From an uncultured Sphingomonadaceae bacterium (lineage in GTDB: Bacteria > Pseudomonadota > Alphaproteobacteria > Sphingomonadales > Sphingomonadaceae), in NCBI GenBank assembly GCA_946479505.1, contig CAMLGC010000004.1, positions 21,346 through 85,345 on the forward strand: a stretch of 64,000 nt of DNA, written 5' to 3'. Under the pieces are notes generated by a model. The model was given only the letters and a program-made list of their open reading frames with translations, was not told the origin of the DNA and ran no database searches. The position numbers and the translations under genes are program-made. Shown piece after piece: positions 16,844 through 26,231 of the stretch (positions within the stretch are counted from its first letter, which is position 1; every line of letters begins with the position of its first letter).

Positions 16844-18961
16844 ATGAATGACGTGGCGGGGAGGGTCGCTGGGGAACAGGCGGCCACTCCTTTTGCAATT
16901 CCACAGGACCGCTGGAATGCGACAGAAACAGCAGAATTGAGCGAGCAGGAACTGCTGCTCTACCGCTCAAACCTGCTCGGGTCCGATCTGACGATCACGA
17001 ACTTCGGTGGCGGCAACACATCGGCCAAGATCGAGATGCTCGATCCCCTGGCGGGCGAACCCGTCAACGTCTTGTGGGTTAAGGGGTCGGGCGGCGACAT
17101 CGGTTCGATCGGGCTCAACGGCTTCGCGACGCTCTATTGCGAAAAGCTTCTCGACTTGGAGCGGCTATATCGCGGCCCCGATAACGAGGACGAGATGGTC
17201 GGTTATCTGCCGCACTGCACGTTCAACCTGAATCCGCGGGCCGCGTCGATCGATACGCCACTTCATGGCTATTTGCCCTTCAAGCACGTCGATCATGTTC
17301 ATCCCGATGCGATCATTGCGTTAGCAGCCTCCACCGGCGGAAAGTCGGCAGTTGAAGAGATTTGGGGAGGGCGGATCGGCTGGGTTCCCTGGCGGCGACC
17401 AGGGTTCGAGCTCGGTCTTCAGATTCGTGATCTCGCCCATGATAATCCTGGAATGTCGGGAGCCGTGTTGGCTGGACACGGCCTCATATGTTGGGCGGAC
17501 ACCGCGGAGGAATGCTATCGTCAGACGGTGTCCCTTATCGCGGAAGCGGCGGAATATCTGAATGCGCAAATGTCCGGTGCTCCAGCCTTCGGCGGCCGAC
17601 GAGTGCCGTGCCGGGAAGGCGAGCAGCGCCGCCGCGCAGCCGCAGCGCTGATGCCCCACCTTCGCGGGCTCATGAATGATTCCGCTCCAAAGATCGGGCA
17701 TTTCTCGGACGACCTGGAAACGCTCGAATTTGTCGGATCGGCGGATTTCGAGCGGCTTGCGGCCGTCGGAACGTCGTGCCCCGACCATTTCCTGCGCACG
17801 AAGATCGCTCCGCTGACGCTGGATCCTGCGCGGATCGAAGACGCCGACTATCTCGCCTCAAGGGTTGCAGCCTACCGGGACGACTATCGCCGCTACTACG
17901 AAGATTGCGCGAGCGACGGTGGTCCAGCCATGCGCGATCCCAATCCCGTCGTTATCCTGATCCCCGGCATCGGCCGCCTGACCTTCGCCGCCGACAAGAA
18001 AACCGCCCGTCTGGCGAGCGAATTCTACGGAAACGCGATCAATGTCATGCGCGGTGCGGAGGCGATCGGAAGATATATCGGCTTGCCCCGCCAGGAAGCC
18101 TTCAACATCGAATATTGGGTCCTTGAAGAGGCCAAGCTGCGGCGCATGCCGAAGCCCAAGGCGCTTGCCGGAAAGATCGCGCTGATTACGGGAGGCGCCG
18201 GCGGAATCGGCGCGGCAACTGCCGCTCGGCTGCTTTCGGACGGCGCCTGCGTCATGCTCGTCGATCGTGACGCCGATGCGTTGGAGCAGGCGCAAGGACA
18301 CATGGTGGAGCAGGCTGACGCCGATCGCGTACGCGCTGCGATCTGCGACGTCACAGACGAGGCCCAGGTCGCACGTGCGTTCGCGGAATGCGCGTTGGAA
18401 TTCGGTGGTCTCGACATCTTTGTCGCCAATGCGGGTCTCGCGTCATCGGCTCCGATCGAAGAAACCACGATCGAGCTCTGGCAGCGCAATTACGATGTGC
18501 TCGCGCGCGGTTATTTCCTGACCTCGCGGTCTGCGATCTCGCTCATGCGCCTCAACGGCGGCGGCTCGATCGTGTTCGTGGGGTCCAAGAATGGGCTGGT
18601 GGCGGCGGTGAACGCTACCGCTTACGCATCTGCGAAAGCCGCGTCGCTGCATCTCGCGCGCTGCCTTGCACTGGAAGGCGCACCGGATGGTATTCGCGTT
18701 AATACCATCAATCCCGACGCCGTGATCCGGGGATCTCGGATTTGGGACGGGGATTGGCGCAAGGAGCGTGCCAGCGCGCACGGGATCGACACAGGCTCCG
18801 AACTCGAAGAGCATTACCGCAACCGGTCTCTTCTCAAACGCGCGGTGCTCCCGTCGGACGTTGCGGAGGCGGTCGCCTTCTTCGCGTCCGACGCGGCCGC
18901 CAAATCGACCGGCAACATTGTCAATGTCGATGCCGGCAATGCTGGAGCCTTTACCCGATGA
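16844..18961 (+). CDS. rhaD: Bifunctional rhamnulose-1-phosphate aldolase / lactaldehyde dehydrogenase
   Basis: A 705-residue fusion known in bacterial rhamnose loci (also called RhaEW). Residues about 30-430 form a class II aldolase domain (TNFGGGNTSAK, HVHPDAIIAL, VLAGHGLICW with metal-binding His) that cleaves rhamnulose 1-phosphate to dihydroxyacetone phosphate and L-lactaldehyde. Residues about 440-705 form a short-chain dehydrogenase (ITGGAGGIGAAT, NAGLA, YASAK with catalytic Tyr and Lys near 593-597) that acts on the lactaldehyde. ATG 16844 has a GGGAG site; an in-frame extension upstream lies in the promoter. Its stop overlaps the next start as ATGA. Confidence 0.95.
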   Translation: MNDVAGRVAGEQAATPFAIPQDRWNATETAELSEQELLLYRSNLLGSDLTITNFGGGNTSAKIEMLDPLAGEPVNVLWVKGSGGDIGSIGLNGFATLYCEKLLDLERLYRGPDNEDEMVGYLPHCTFNLNPRAASIDTPLHGYLPFKHVDHVHPDAIIALAASTGGKSAVEEIWGGRIGWVPWRRPGFELGLQIRDLAHDNPGMSGAVLAGHGLICWADTAEECYRQTVSLIAEAAEYLNAQMSGAPAFGGRRVPCREGEQRRRAAAALMPHLRGLMNDSAPKIGHFSDDLETLEFVGSADFERLAAVGTSCPDHFLRTKIAPLTLDPARIEDADYLASRVAAYRDDYRRYYEDCASDGGPAMRDPNPVVILIPGIGRLTFAADKKTARLASEFYGNAINVMRGAEAIGRYIGLPRQEAFNIEYWVLEEAKLRRMPKPKALAGKIALITGGAGGIGAATAARLLSDGACVMLVDRDADALEQAQGHMVEQADADRVRAAICDVTDEAQVARAFAECALEFGGLDIFVANAGLASSAPIEETTIELWQRNYDVLARGYFLTSRSAISLMRLNGGGSIVFVGSKNGLVAAVNATAYASAKAASLHLARCLALEGAPDGIRVNTINPDAVIRGSRIWDGDWRKERASAHGIDTGSELEEHYRNRSLLKRAVLPSDVAEAVAFFASDAAAKSTGNIVNVDAGNAGAFTR

Positions 18962-20271
18962 GTCTCGCAACCAAGAGCCAATGCTCTCCGCCGCTCGAAC
19001 AGGATCGCATTGCCGAGCACAATGAGCGATCGATCGGCGCAGTCCGCGAAGACTATGCGGCCTTGGAAAAGATGCTCGCTCGGTCCGGTCGCAAGATCGA
19101 TACGGTCAAGGAGAAGGTGGCGGCATTCGCCGTCGCAGTGCCGAGCTGGGGCACGGGGCGAGGTGGCACGCGATTTGCGCGATTTCCCATCCCCGGCGAG
19201 CCGACCAATGTCCATGAAAAGCTCGCCGATTGCGCGGTGATCCAGCAGTTGTGCCGAATGACGCCCCGCGTGTCGCCGCACTTTCCGTGGGACCGCGTCG
19301 ATGATCCGAAGGCTCTGCGCGAGGAAGCCGAAGCGCTTGGTGTCGGCTTTGACGCCGTCAATTCGAACACGTTCCAGGATCAGCCGGATCAGCCGTTGAG
19401 CTACAGCACCGGCAGCCTTGCTGCGACCGACGCCGCCGTTCGGCGGCAGGCCATCGAACATAATCTGGAATGCATCGAAATCGGCAAGCAGCTCGGTTCG
19501 ACCGCGCTTACCGTGTGGATAGGCGATGGATCAAATTTGCCGGGCCAACAGCATCTCGCGAGCGCCTACGATCGCTATCTCGACAGTGCCGGCGACATCT
19601 ATGCCGCGTTGCCCGAAAATTGGCGCATGCTGCTCGAGCACAAGATGTATGAGCCGGCCTTCTATTCGACCGTGATCGCCGACTGGGGGTCATCGATTTT
19701 GGCCGCACAGACGCTCGGCGATCGTGCGGCATGCCTGATCGACCTCGGCCACCATGCACCCAACGTCAACATCGAGCAGATCGTCGCGCGCATGCATCGA
19801 TTTGGTAAGCTCGGTGGATTTCACTTCAACGACAGCAAATATGGCGACGACGACCTCGACTCCGGATCGGTCGACCCGCATCAGCTGTTTCTGATATTCA
19901 ACGAGCTGATCGAGGCCCAGCAGGATGCGCGACATCCCTTCAGCCCGACCTATATGATCGATCAATCGCATAACGTCACCGACCCGATCGAAAGCCTATT
20001 GTCGTCCGCGGAGGCGATCGCGACAGCCTATGCGAAGGCGTTGCTTATCGATCGCGCAGCGCTTCACGACGCCCAGGATCAGAACGACGCGATGATGGCA
20101 TTCCGCGCGTTGCGAGACGCGTATCGCCTCGATGTCATTCCCATATTGCAGCTCGTAAGAGACGAGGCAGGGGGTGCGATCGATCCGATCGGAGCGTATC
20201 GCGACAGCGGGTGGAGGGCCGAACAGGCACGCAAGCGCGCCAATCCGACAGGAAGTTCTGGCATCATATGA
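18958..20271 (+). CDS. rhaI: L-rhamnose isomerase (RhaI type)
   Basis: A 437-residue TIM-barrel isomerase of the rhizobial/Pseudomonas type, converting L-rhamnose to L-rhamnulose, and distinct in sequence from enterobacterial RhaA. Recognisable stretches are PSWGTGRGGTRFARFP at the N-terminus, WIGDGSNLPGQ, LLEHKMYEPAFY (metal-ligand Glu), DLGHHAPNVNIEQIVA and FHFNDSKYGDDDLDSG (metal-ligand Asp residues). ATG 18958 is part of an ATGA overlap with rhaD, which indicates translational coupling. About 63 bp separate it from the regulator gene. Confidence 0.94.
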   Translation: MSLATKSQCSPPLEQDRIAEHNERSIGAVREDYAALEKMLARSGRKIDTVKEKVAAFAVAVPSWGTGRGGTRFARFPIPGEPTNVHEKLADCAVIQQLCRMTPRVSPHFPWDRVDDPKALREEAEALGVGFDAVNSNTFQDQPDQPLSYSTGSLAATDAAVRRQAIEHNLECIEIGKQLGSTALTVWIGDGSNLPGQQHLASAYDRYLDSAGDIYAALPENWRMLLEHKMYEPAFYSTVIADWGSSILAAQTLGDRAACLIDLGHHAPNVNIEQIVARMHRFGKLGGFHFNDSKYGDDDLDSGSVDPHQLFLIFNELIEAQQDARHPFSPTYMIDQSHNVTDPIESLLSSAEAIATAYAKALLIDRAALHDAQDQNDAMMAFRALRDAYRLDVIPILQLVRDEAGGAIDPIGAYRDSGWRAEQARKRANPTGSSGII

Positions 20272-20334
20272 TTAAAAATGCTTATGCCGAGCGCGAATTC
20301 CTTCTGCTGACGATGGAAGGGTGGGACGTCGGGA

Positions 20335-21120
20335 ATGCATGTAAGCCAACGCGAAAAACAGATACTCAAGATGATCGAGGACCAAGGCTTCCTCGCGTTT
20401 CAGGAGCTCGATTCATCGCTTGATGCTTCGCCCGCGACGCTGCGGCGCGATCTCGAGCGGCTCGCCCGGGAGGGCAAGATCCGGCGCGTGCGGGGCGGCG
20501 CGGAGCGCGCGGGGGGAGCAAAGACGGAGCCCCGCGGACTGCTCGGCGCGCCCTTTCACGAAAGCGCCTCTCTCCACGAAAACCAGAAACGAGCGATCGG
20601 GGAAGCGGCCGCGGCGCTGTGCGTGGCGGGAGAAGCCATCATGATTGATGGGGGATCGACCACGCTGCAGATGTGCCCGTATCTGTCCAGCATGGCGCTG
20701 CAGGTGCTGACGAATTCGTTGCATATTGTCAGTGCGCTGCTTCCCCAGCCGAATACGCGTGTGCTCGTGCCCGCGGGCACCGTCTTTCGCGAACAGAACA
20801 TCATTCTTTCGGCGGCGGGCGAGGACAGCATGCCGCGCTTCTATGCTCCCAAGCTTTTCATGGGTGCCGCCGCAATTGGGCCGCAGGGTTTGATGCAGGC
20901 GGATGTGATCCTCGTCGCAGCCGAACGACGGCTGATCGAACGCGCCAAGAAGCTGATCGTGCTCGTCGACAGTTCCAAGTTCGACGGTCCGTCGGGCAAC
21001 GTGGTTTGCGAGCTGAGCGACATCGATACGATCGTTACTGATCAAGCCATTTCGGACGAGCATCGCCAGATGGTGGAAGCCTCCGGAATCGATCTGGTGA
21101 TCGCCGGGCCCGTCGGCTGA
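20335..21120 (+). CDS. DeoR-family transcriptional regulator, probable rhamnose regulator
   Basis: A 261-residue DeoR-type protein. Residues about 4-56 are the winged helix-turn-helix (REKQILKMIEDQGF..SPATLRRDLERLAREGKIRRVRGG). The C-terminal sensor domain has DGGSTTLQM, LTNSLHIVSALL, PAGTVFREQN and VLVDSSKF, the sugar-phosphate-binding fold of the family. It follows rhaI on the same strand and is closed by a hairpin. By position it should respond to a rhamnose metabolite such as rhamnulose 1-phosphate and repress the divergent operons, the TonB receptor and perhaps the glycosidase at 7452. A leading 20272-20334 segment is non-coding. Confidence 0.9.
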   Translation: MHVSQREKQILKMIEDQGFLAFQELDSSLDASPATLRRDLERLAREGKIRRVRGGAERAGGAKTEPRGLLGAPFHESASLHENQKRAIGEAAAALCVAGEAIMIDGGSTTLQMCPYLSSMALQVLTNSLHIVSALLPQPNTRVLVPAGTVFREQNIILSAAGEDSMPRFYAPKLFMGAAAIGPQGLMQADVILVAAERRLIERAKKLIVLVDSSKFDGPSGNVVCELSDIDTIVTDQAISDEHRQMVEASGIDLVIAGPVG

Positions 21121-21124
21121 TTGC

Positions 21125-21149
21125 GCCGGAAGCAGCCTTCCGGCTGTTT
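21125..21149 (+). terminator. Hairpin terminator after the DeoR gene
   Basis: The perfect 8-bp stem GCCGGAAG/CTTCCGGC with loop CAGC starts 4 bp after the stop codon and is followed by TGTTTG. The T-tract is weak but the position fits a transcript end. Confidence 0.6.
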
Positions 21150-21221
21150 GCGCACACGTCGGCGCTGCTGCGATACGCCCTAACACCGCAGATTTAAGGC
21201 GAATCATCAAAGCCGCGCATT

Positions 21222-21283
21222 GTTTCAATAACAATGTTGCAAGATCAATCACTCTTGTGCACTATCGTTCAATAACGAATGTG
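21222..21283. promoter_or_regulatory. Direct repeats and CAATCA site before the TonB receptor gene
   Basis: TTCAATAAC-AATGT occurs at about 21223-21236 and again, with one extra G (TTCAATAACGAATGT), at about 21268-21282. CAATCA lies between them at 21246-21251. The stretch is AT-rich and within 75 bp of the start at 21298. I take it as the regulated promoter of the receptor gene; which element binds which factor is not known. Confidence 0.45.
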
Positions 21284-21297
21284 GAAGGGAGAGGCTC

Positions 21298-24200
21298 ATG
21301 CTGGGGACATCGCGATCGACTGAGGACAAAACGTGGATGGGTCGGGCCGGGCTGTGTTCCGTCCTGGCGATCGCCAGCGCAATTGCGTTCGCGCCAGCAG
21401 CAAAGGCCCAGCAGCGTTCCGACTCACCGTCGCAACGGCAATCCGACGATCAAACAGATAGCGCGACAAGTGATTCCGACGTCGCCCAGAGCGCCGGCGG
21501 GGGTGCTTCGGCAGCGATCGGCGATATCGTGGTGACGGGTGTTAGAGGAAGCCTCGTAAGCGCACAGCAAGCAAAGCGCGACGCTGCGATCGTGGCTGAT
21601 TTCGTCACGCCCGAGGATGTCGGTAAATACACCGACCAAAATTTGGCCGAAACGCTCCAGCGCGTGCCGGGCGTTCAGATCAGCCGGTCTCAGAGCGGCG
21701 AAGGCATGTTCGTTTCCATTCGCGGGCTTGGGCCAAACTTCGTCAGCACGACGATCAATGGGCGCACCGCATTTGGGGGATCGGGCGGCGATGACGGCTT
21801 GGGTAATCGCAATGCATTTGCGCTCGACGCGGTGGCTCCCGAACTCGTCGCAGGAATCGAGGTCTATAAATCGACCAAGGCTGATATTCAGGAAGGCGGG
21901 ATCGGAGGGGCAGTCAATATCCTGACCGCACGGCCGCTCGACATGGAATTGAGCAATGCTCTCTATGACGACGGACTATATGTCGCCTTGAATGCCGATA
22001 TGAGCTATTCGACGGAAGCCAACAAAGGTGATCCGCGACTCTCCGGATTCTTCAGCTGGCGCAACAAATCTGGGACGTTAGGCCTCTTGGGCAACATTGC
22101 CTATTATGACCGGTCTACCCTCACCCAGATTGCGCGAATCATCACGACCGACTTCGACGATACGATCGATGGTGTGGAAAACGTCTACCGGCCGGCGTCC
22201 GACAGCGAGTACGCGCTCAACGATGGTCATATCCGTCGCCTCGGTTATGGCATAACCGCACAGTGGCGACCGTCTGACGTGTTCGAACTGACGCTCGACA
22301 TGCTCAACAATCATCAGAAAACCGAACGCTATCAGAACACGCTTCGGATGAGATTGCCCGCCGACATCGCGCCGCTGATAGAGAACCCGGATGTGCTCCG
22401 GGTCGACGCGCCCAATATCGGGGGCGTTCTGCTTGGCGGAACCATCCGGCGCCGTGCGGGCCTGCCGGAAGCGGATCAGCCGTATTCGTCGATTGCCCCG
22501 AACTACACCACCTTCGATCGCGACGAGCAGTCTTACGGCGGCCACATCACAGTGCGGCCATCCGATCGCTTGCGCATCGATGCCGATGCCTCGTACTTCA
22601 AGTCCGATTTCAACCGCGGTGAGGACCTCGCTGCGTACGAGGTCCTTGGAGTCAACGGCTTCGAGTACCGCGCCGACGTCGAGCATGGTGCGCCGACATT
22701 CACATTCCTGCCGGATCCGACGACCGGCGCGCCGTTCGACGTGAATAACCTCGAGCTGGGTCAGCCTGTGGATTTCGGCTTCAACCGAATCTTTGCGGGG
22801 GGGGATGAATTCGGCTCTCGCCTGGATGTCGATTACGATGTCGACGCGCTCGGGCTCAGCCGGATCGAGATCGGTGGAGCATATCGTCGGCGCAAGCAGG
22901 ATCAGGTGTTCAACGTCATCCGCTACAACCAGAGCGCTCTTGACGACCTGCTGGTGGCAAATGGCGTCGACCCGGCGACAACGCCTGATTTCCAGAACAC
23001 CGCGCGGCGGCTGATCTCCATTCCTGCCGGAGGGCTGTTAAGCGAGCTGCCCAGTGTTCCCCATAATTCGTTCTTTGCACTCGATCCGCGGGAGGTGTTC
23101 GGCTTTTATCGCCCGTCGATCGATGCCGCGCTCGCCGCGCAAGGAGTCAGCCTCGACAAGCGCGGCGCAGATCCGGCCTTGGGTCTTCAGTTCGGGCCCT
23201 TTGGCGGGAACGGCTTCTTTAGCGCTCGCGAAGACATCTATGCAGCCTATGCGATGGCTGATCTCGATAGCCATATTTTTGGTATGAGATATCGAGCCAA
23301 TATCGGCTTGCGCGTCGTACATACCGACCGCACGGGCACCGGTCTTCAGACCGCCTCCCAGATCGATGCGGCGACGCAAAACACGATTGCAGTCGATGAA
23401 AACGGCAATCCGATCGTCAACACGACGCGTATCAGCAATTCGGGATCCGCTACCGAATATCTGCCGAGCGGAAACATAGCTTTCGAGATATCCGACTCTA
23501 TTCAACTCCGTTTTGCCGCATCGAAAGTGGTCACCCGCCCCGACCTCGGAGTCGTGGCAGGTGCATCCAGCATTTCCTTTGATTCCAACGACGGAAGCAC
23601 GATCACGGGGATCAACATCTCGTTGCCAAATCCCGCAATTCAGCCGTTCCGAGCCTGGCAGTACGACGCTATTGCCGAATGGTATCCGACCGGCAGCGGC
23701 GCCTTTCTGGCCGCAGGATATTTCTACAAGGATATCAAGAGCCTCATCACGACCCAAACAACGTTCCCGAACGAGCTCACGTTGAACGGCATCACCTATC
23801 AGGCAACGGACGATATCCCGTTGCGGGTAACCCAGGCGGTCAACAACGCGGGAGGCGGCGCCGTTGTTTCAGGCTTGGAGCTTCAGGGTCACTTGCCGTT
23901 CAATGTTCTCGTCGCAAGCGGCGTGATCAGTCACTTGGGAGTTCAGGCAACCTATACTCGCCTTCTGCAGAACGAAACGCCGATCACCGATCCGGCAACG
24001 GGCGAACGGCTTCCGTTCGATGGCGCGTCGAAGAACAACTATTCGATCGTCGGCTATTATGACGACGGCAAATTCAGCATCCGCGGATCGTACACCTATC
24101 GCAGCCGCTCGAGCGTGGGCGGCGGCATCTTCAACGAATCCTATGCCAGCCTCGACGGAAATCTCGATTACCAGGTGACGCCCAATTTCGGGCTTCGGTT

Positions 24201-24318
24201 GCAGGTGACAAACCTGCTCCAGGAGCCCTTCCGGCAGACGATCGCCAACGGTCGATTGCCCTATATCTATTCGCAGAACGGAAGGTTGATCACGCTCGGC
24301 GCGCGCGTGCAGTTCTGA
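21298..24318 (+). CDS. TonB-dependent receptor, probable rhamnoside/oligosaccharide transporter
   Basis: A 1006-residue outer-membrane receptor. A signal peptide (VLAIASAIAFAPAAKAQ) is followed by a low-complexity Gln/Ser/Asp linker. Then comes the TonB-box-like GDIVVTGVRGSL and the plug domain (DFVTPEDVGKYTDQNLAETLQRVPGV, VSIRGLGPNFVSTTINGR). A long beta-barrel ends in the terminal Phe (GARVQF). The PEDVGKxxDxN plug wording is typical of the carbohydrate-type receptors of sphingomonads and Caulobacter. GGGAG precedes ATG 21298. By position between the regulator and a secreted glycosidase it should bring rhamnose-containing oligosaccharides across the outer membrane. Confidence 0.93.
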   Translation: MLGTSRSTEDKTWMGRAGLCSVLAIASAIAFAPAAKAQQRSDSPSQRQSDDQTDSATSDSDVAQSAGGGASAAIGDIVVTGVRGSLVSAQQAKRDAAIVADFVTPEDVGKYTDQNLAETLQRVPGVQISRSQSGEGMFVSIRGLGPNFVSTTINGRTAFGGSGGDDGLGNRNAFALDAVAPELVAGIEVYKSTKADIQEGGIGGAVNILTARPLDMELSNALYDDGLYVALNADMSYSTEANKGDPRLSGFFSWRNKSGTLGLLGNIAYYDRSTLTQIARIITTDFDDTIDGVENVYRPASDSEYALNDGHIRRLGYGITAQWRPSDVFELTLDMLNNHQKTERYQNTLRMRLPADIAPLIENPDVLRVDAPNIGGVLLGGTIRRRAGLPEADQPYSSIAPNYTTFDRDEQSYGGHITVRPSDRLRIDADASYFKSDFNRGEDLAAYEVLGVNGFEYRADVEHGAPTFTFLPDPTTGAPFDVNNLELGQPVDFGFNRIFAGGDEFGSRLDVDYDVDALGLSRIEIGGAYRRRKQDQVFNVIRYNQSALDDLLVANGVDPATTPDFQNTARRLISIPAGGLLSELPSVPHNSFFALDPREVFGFYRPSIDAALAAQGVSLDKRGADPALGLQFGPFGGNGFFSAREDIYAAYAMADLDSHIFGMRYRANIGLRVVHTDRTGTGLQTASQIDAATQNTIAVDENGNPIVNTTRISNSGSATEYLPSGNIAFEISDSIQLRFAASKVVTRPDLGVVAGASSISFDSNDGSTITGINISLPNPAIQPFRAWQYDAIAEWYPTGSGAFLAAGYFYKDIKSLITTQTTFPNELTLNGITYQATDDIPLRVTQAVNNAGGGAVVSGLELQGHLPFNVLVASGVISHLGVQATYTRLLQNETPITDPATGERLPFDGASKNNYSIVGYYDDGKFSIRGSYTYRSRSSVGGGIFNESYASLDGNLDYQVTPNFGLRLQVTNLLQEPFRQTIANGRLPYIYSQNGRLITLGARVQF

Positions 24319-24330
24319 TCGGCCGCGATC

Positions 24331-26085
24331 ATGTCGTTGCGTCCAGCCTTAGGGATGGTGTTTCCCGTCGCTTTGCTTGCTTCTCTAACGGCGCGAGCTC
24401 AGGACTGGTATTCACCGGTGCTGCCGGATGAGCCTGCCGCAGCGACTGCGTCTCGCCCCAACCGCGCGGTCGCTCTCTTCTATTTTCTCTGGAGCTGCGA
24501 GTCGGGCGAAACAGCGACACGTGGCCCAACCGACGTTTCCCGAGTCCTTTCTGAACATCCGCTCGCCGCCCGAAACCCTCGTGACGCGGCATGGGACGAT
24601 TCGTACTACGGTGCAGCTGACGTGGAGCCCGCCGCGAACCATCATTATCTATATTGGGGAAAACCTGAGCTCGGCTATTACTGTTCCGCCGATCCCTGGA
24701 TCGTCGCCCGTCATGTGAGAATGCTTACCACCGCGGACATCGACATTCTTGTGCTCGATGCCACCAATGCGCTCATTTATGAAAACGTGGTCGATGTGCT
24801 GATCGCCCAGTTACGAGAGGCGAATGCACAAGGAGCAACCGCGCCGAAGCTTGTTTTCTATACCAACAGCGATTCCGGCGCCACGATGGGCAAGATCTGG
24901 CAAACTTATTACGATCCGAATAGCGCAAAATATGCGCCCGATTTGGCGTTCAAACTCGAGGGCAAGCCGCTCATCATCGGCCGCGGCGCCGAGGCGAGCC
25001 CAGCCATGCGAAACGGAATGACCATCCGGGAAAGCCAATGGCCCAACGAACCGTTGCGTGATTGCGGCTGGCCATGGATGGAGTTCGTACGTCCGCAGCC
25101 GATGCATCGGTGTCATGGACGTGACGAAATTGTCAACGTGTCCGTCGCCCAGCATGCCGAAACGGTAAAGATGAGCTCCTGGCCGTTCGATGGAAAAGAT
25201 CGCAACTGGGGCCGCGGATTCCATGATGGCCGTTCTGACCATAGCTGGCTCGCCGTCGCGAGCGGCGCGAATTTCGAGGAGCAATGGAGTGTCGCATTGG
25301 CAGCGGATCCCCCGTTCGTCTTCGTCACGGGCTGGAATGAATGGATAGCCGCTCGCTTCCTCACCAAGGAAGGCAATCAGTTCATGGTCGATCTCGCGAC
25401 GCCGGAATTCAGCCGCGACCTCGAGCCGATGTCCGGCGGATGGGGCGATGCCTTTTACCGCCAGTTGATCAGGAATGTCCGGCGGTACAAGGGAGCGGAG
25501 CCTGCACCGGCACTACGATGTGATGCCGCTGATTCAATTGGCGACGGTCGTGGATCGTACCCGGTACGATTTCGAGATTTTCGTGGTGACACGGTGGACC
25601 GCGACTTTGCCGGAGCGGGCGGCCATCGGCTCGTCGAACAATCCGGTAGGAACGATATCGTCGAGGTCGATGTCGCCTGCCACGACGGCGGACTCAGCTT
25701 CACCGCCCGCACCGCTGAGCCGCTGGCCGGTGACCCTGGAGACGATTGGATGCGGCTCGGCTTCGCTATCGAATGGCGCGATACCGGCCTTATCACCGCG
25801 TATCGCGTCCGAATGATGCGGGTGAATGGAAAATTGATCGGCATGTTGTTCCGCCAAGTTGCAGGCACGAACTGGCGCCCGCTCGGCGCCATCAATGTGC
25901 GGAGAGAAAGCGGTGCTATCACGGCTCTCGTTCCTTTCGACAGGATCTCGTCGACGAGCAAGATTGCAGCCGTCCGCGTCAAATGGTCCGATCACGTTGG
26001 CGGACCTGATCCGCTCGCCGTGTATGTTCACGGGGACACGGCACCGGAAGGAGCGCTGCAGTACCGCGTTCGCCTTATGGATTAG
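24331..26085 (+). CDS. Secreted GH99/WbsX-like (GH71/99-related) putative glycosidase
   Basis: A 584-residue protein with an N-terminal signal peptide (LGMVFPVALLASLTARAQ). The first about 390 residues resemble the GH71/GH99/WbsX-like TIM-barrel group: ALFYFLWSC on strand 1, ADIDILVLDATN, KLVFYTNSD and, near 330, FVTGWNEWIAARF with the conserved Glu after Asn. Residues about 400-584 form a beta-sandwich-like module that could bind carbohydrate. It starts 12 bp after the TonB receptor gene and is surely cotranscribed. The substrate is unknown, and no rhamnosidase activity is established for this sequence pattern, so a partner role in degrading a rhamnose-bearing glycan is inference. Confidence 0.68.
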   Translation: MSLRPALGMVFPVALLASLTARAQDWYSPVLPDEPAAATASRPNRAVALFYFLWSCESGETATRGPTDVSRVLSEHPLAARNPRDAAWDDSYYGAADVEPAANHHYLYWGKPELGYYCSADPWIVARHVRMLTTADIDILVLDATNALIYENVVDVLIAQLREANAQGATAPKLVFYTNSDSGATMGKIWQTYYDPNSAKYAPDLAFKLEGKPLIIGRGAEASPAMRNGMTIRESQWPNEPLRDCGWPWMEFVRPQPMHRCHGRDEIVNVSVAQHAETVKMSSWPFDGKDRNWGRGFHDGRSDHSWLAVASGANFEEQWSVALAADPPFVFVTGWNEWIAARFLTKEGNQFMVDLATPEFSRDLEPMSGGWGDAFYRQLIRNVRRYKGAEPAPALRCDAADSIGDGRGSYPVRFRDFRGDTVDRDFAGAGGHRLVEQSGRNDIVEVDVACHDGGLSFTARTAEPLAGDPGDDWMRLGFAIEWRDTGLITAYRVRMMRVNGKLIGMLFRQVAGTNWRPLGAINVRRESGAITALVPFDRISSTSKIAAVRVKWSDHVGGPDPLAVYVHGDTAPEGALQYRVRLMD

Positions 26086-26231
26086 CGCCCGAACCGGTCA
26101 ACATATACGCGACGAGCAGCTTCGCACCAAATTCCAGCCGTTCAGCTTTGCGTCCCGCTCCGGCTGGAAAGGCGGGTGGAGTCTCTTGCCAAGAGCAGAC
26201 GTTCCCCCCGAGCCAAGCTCCCCGACCCGCG

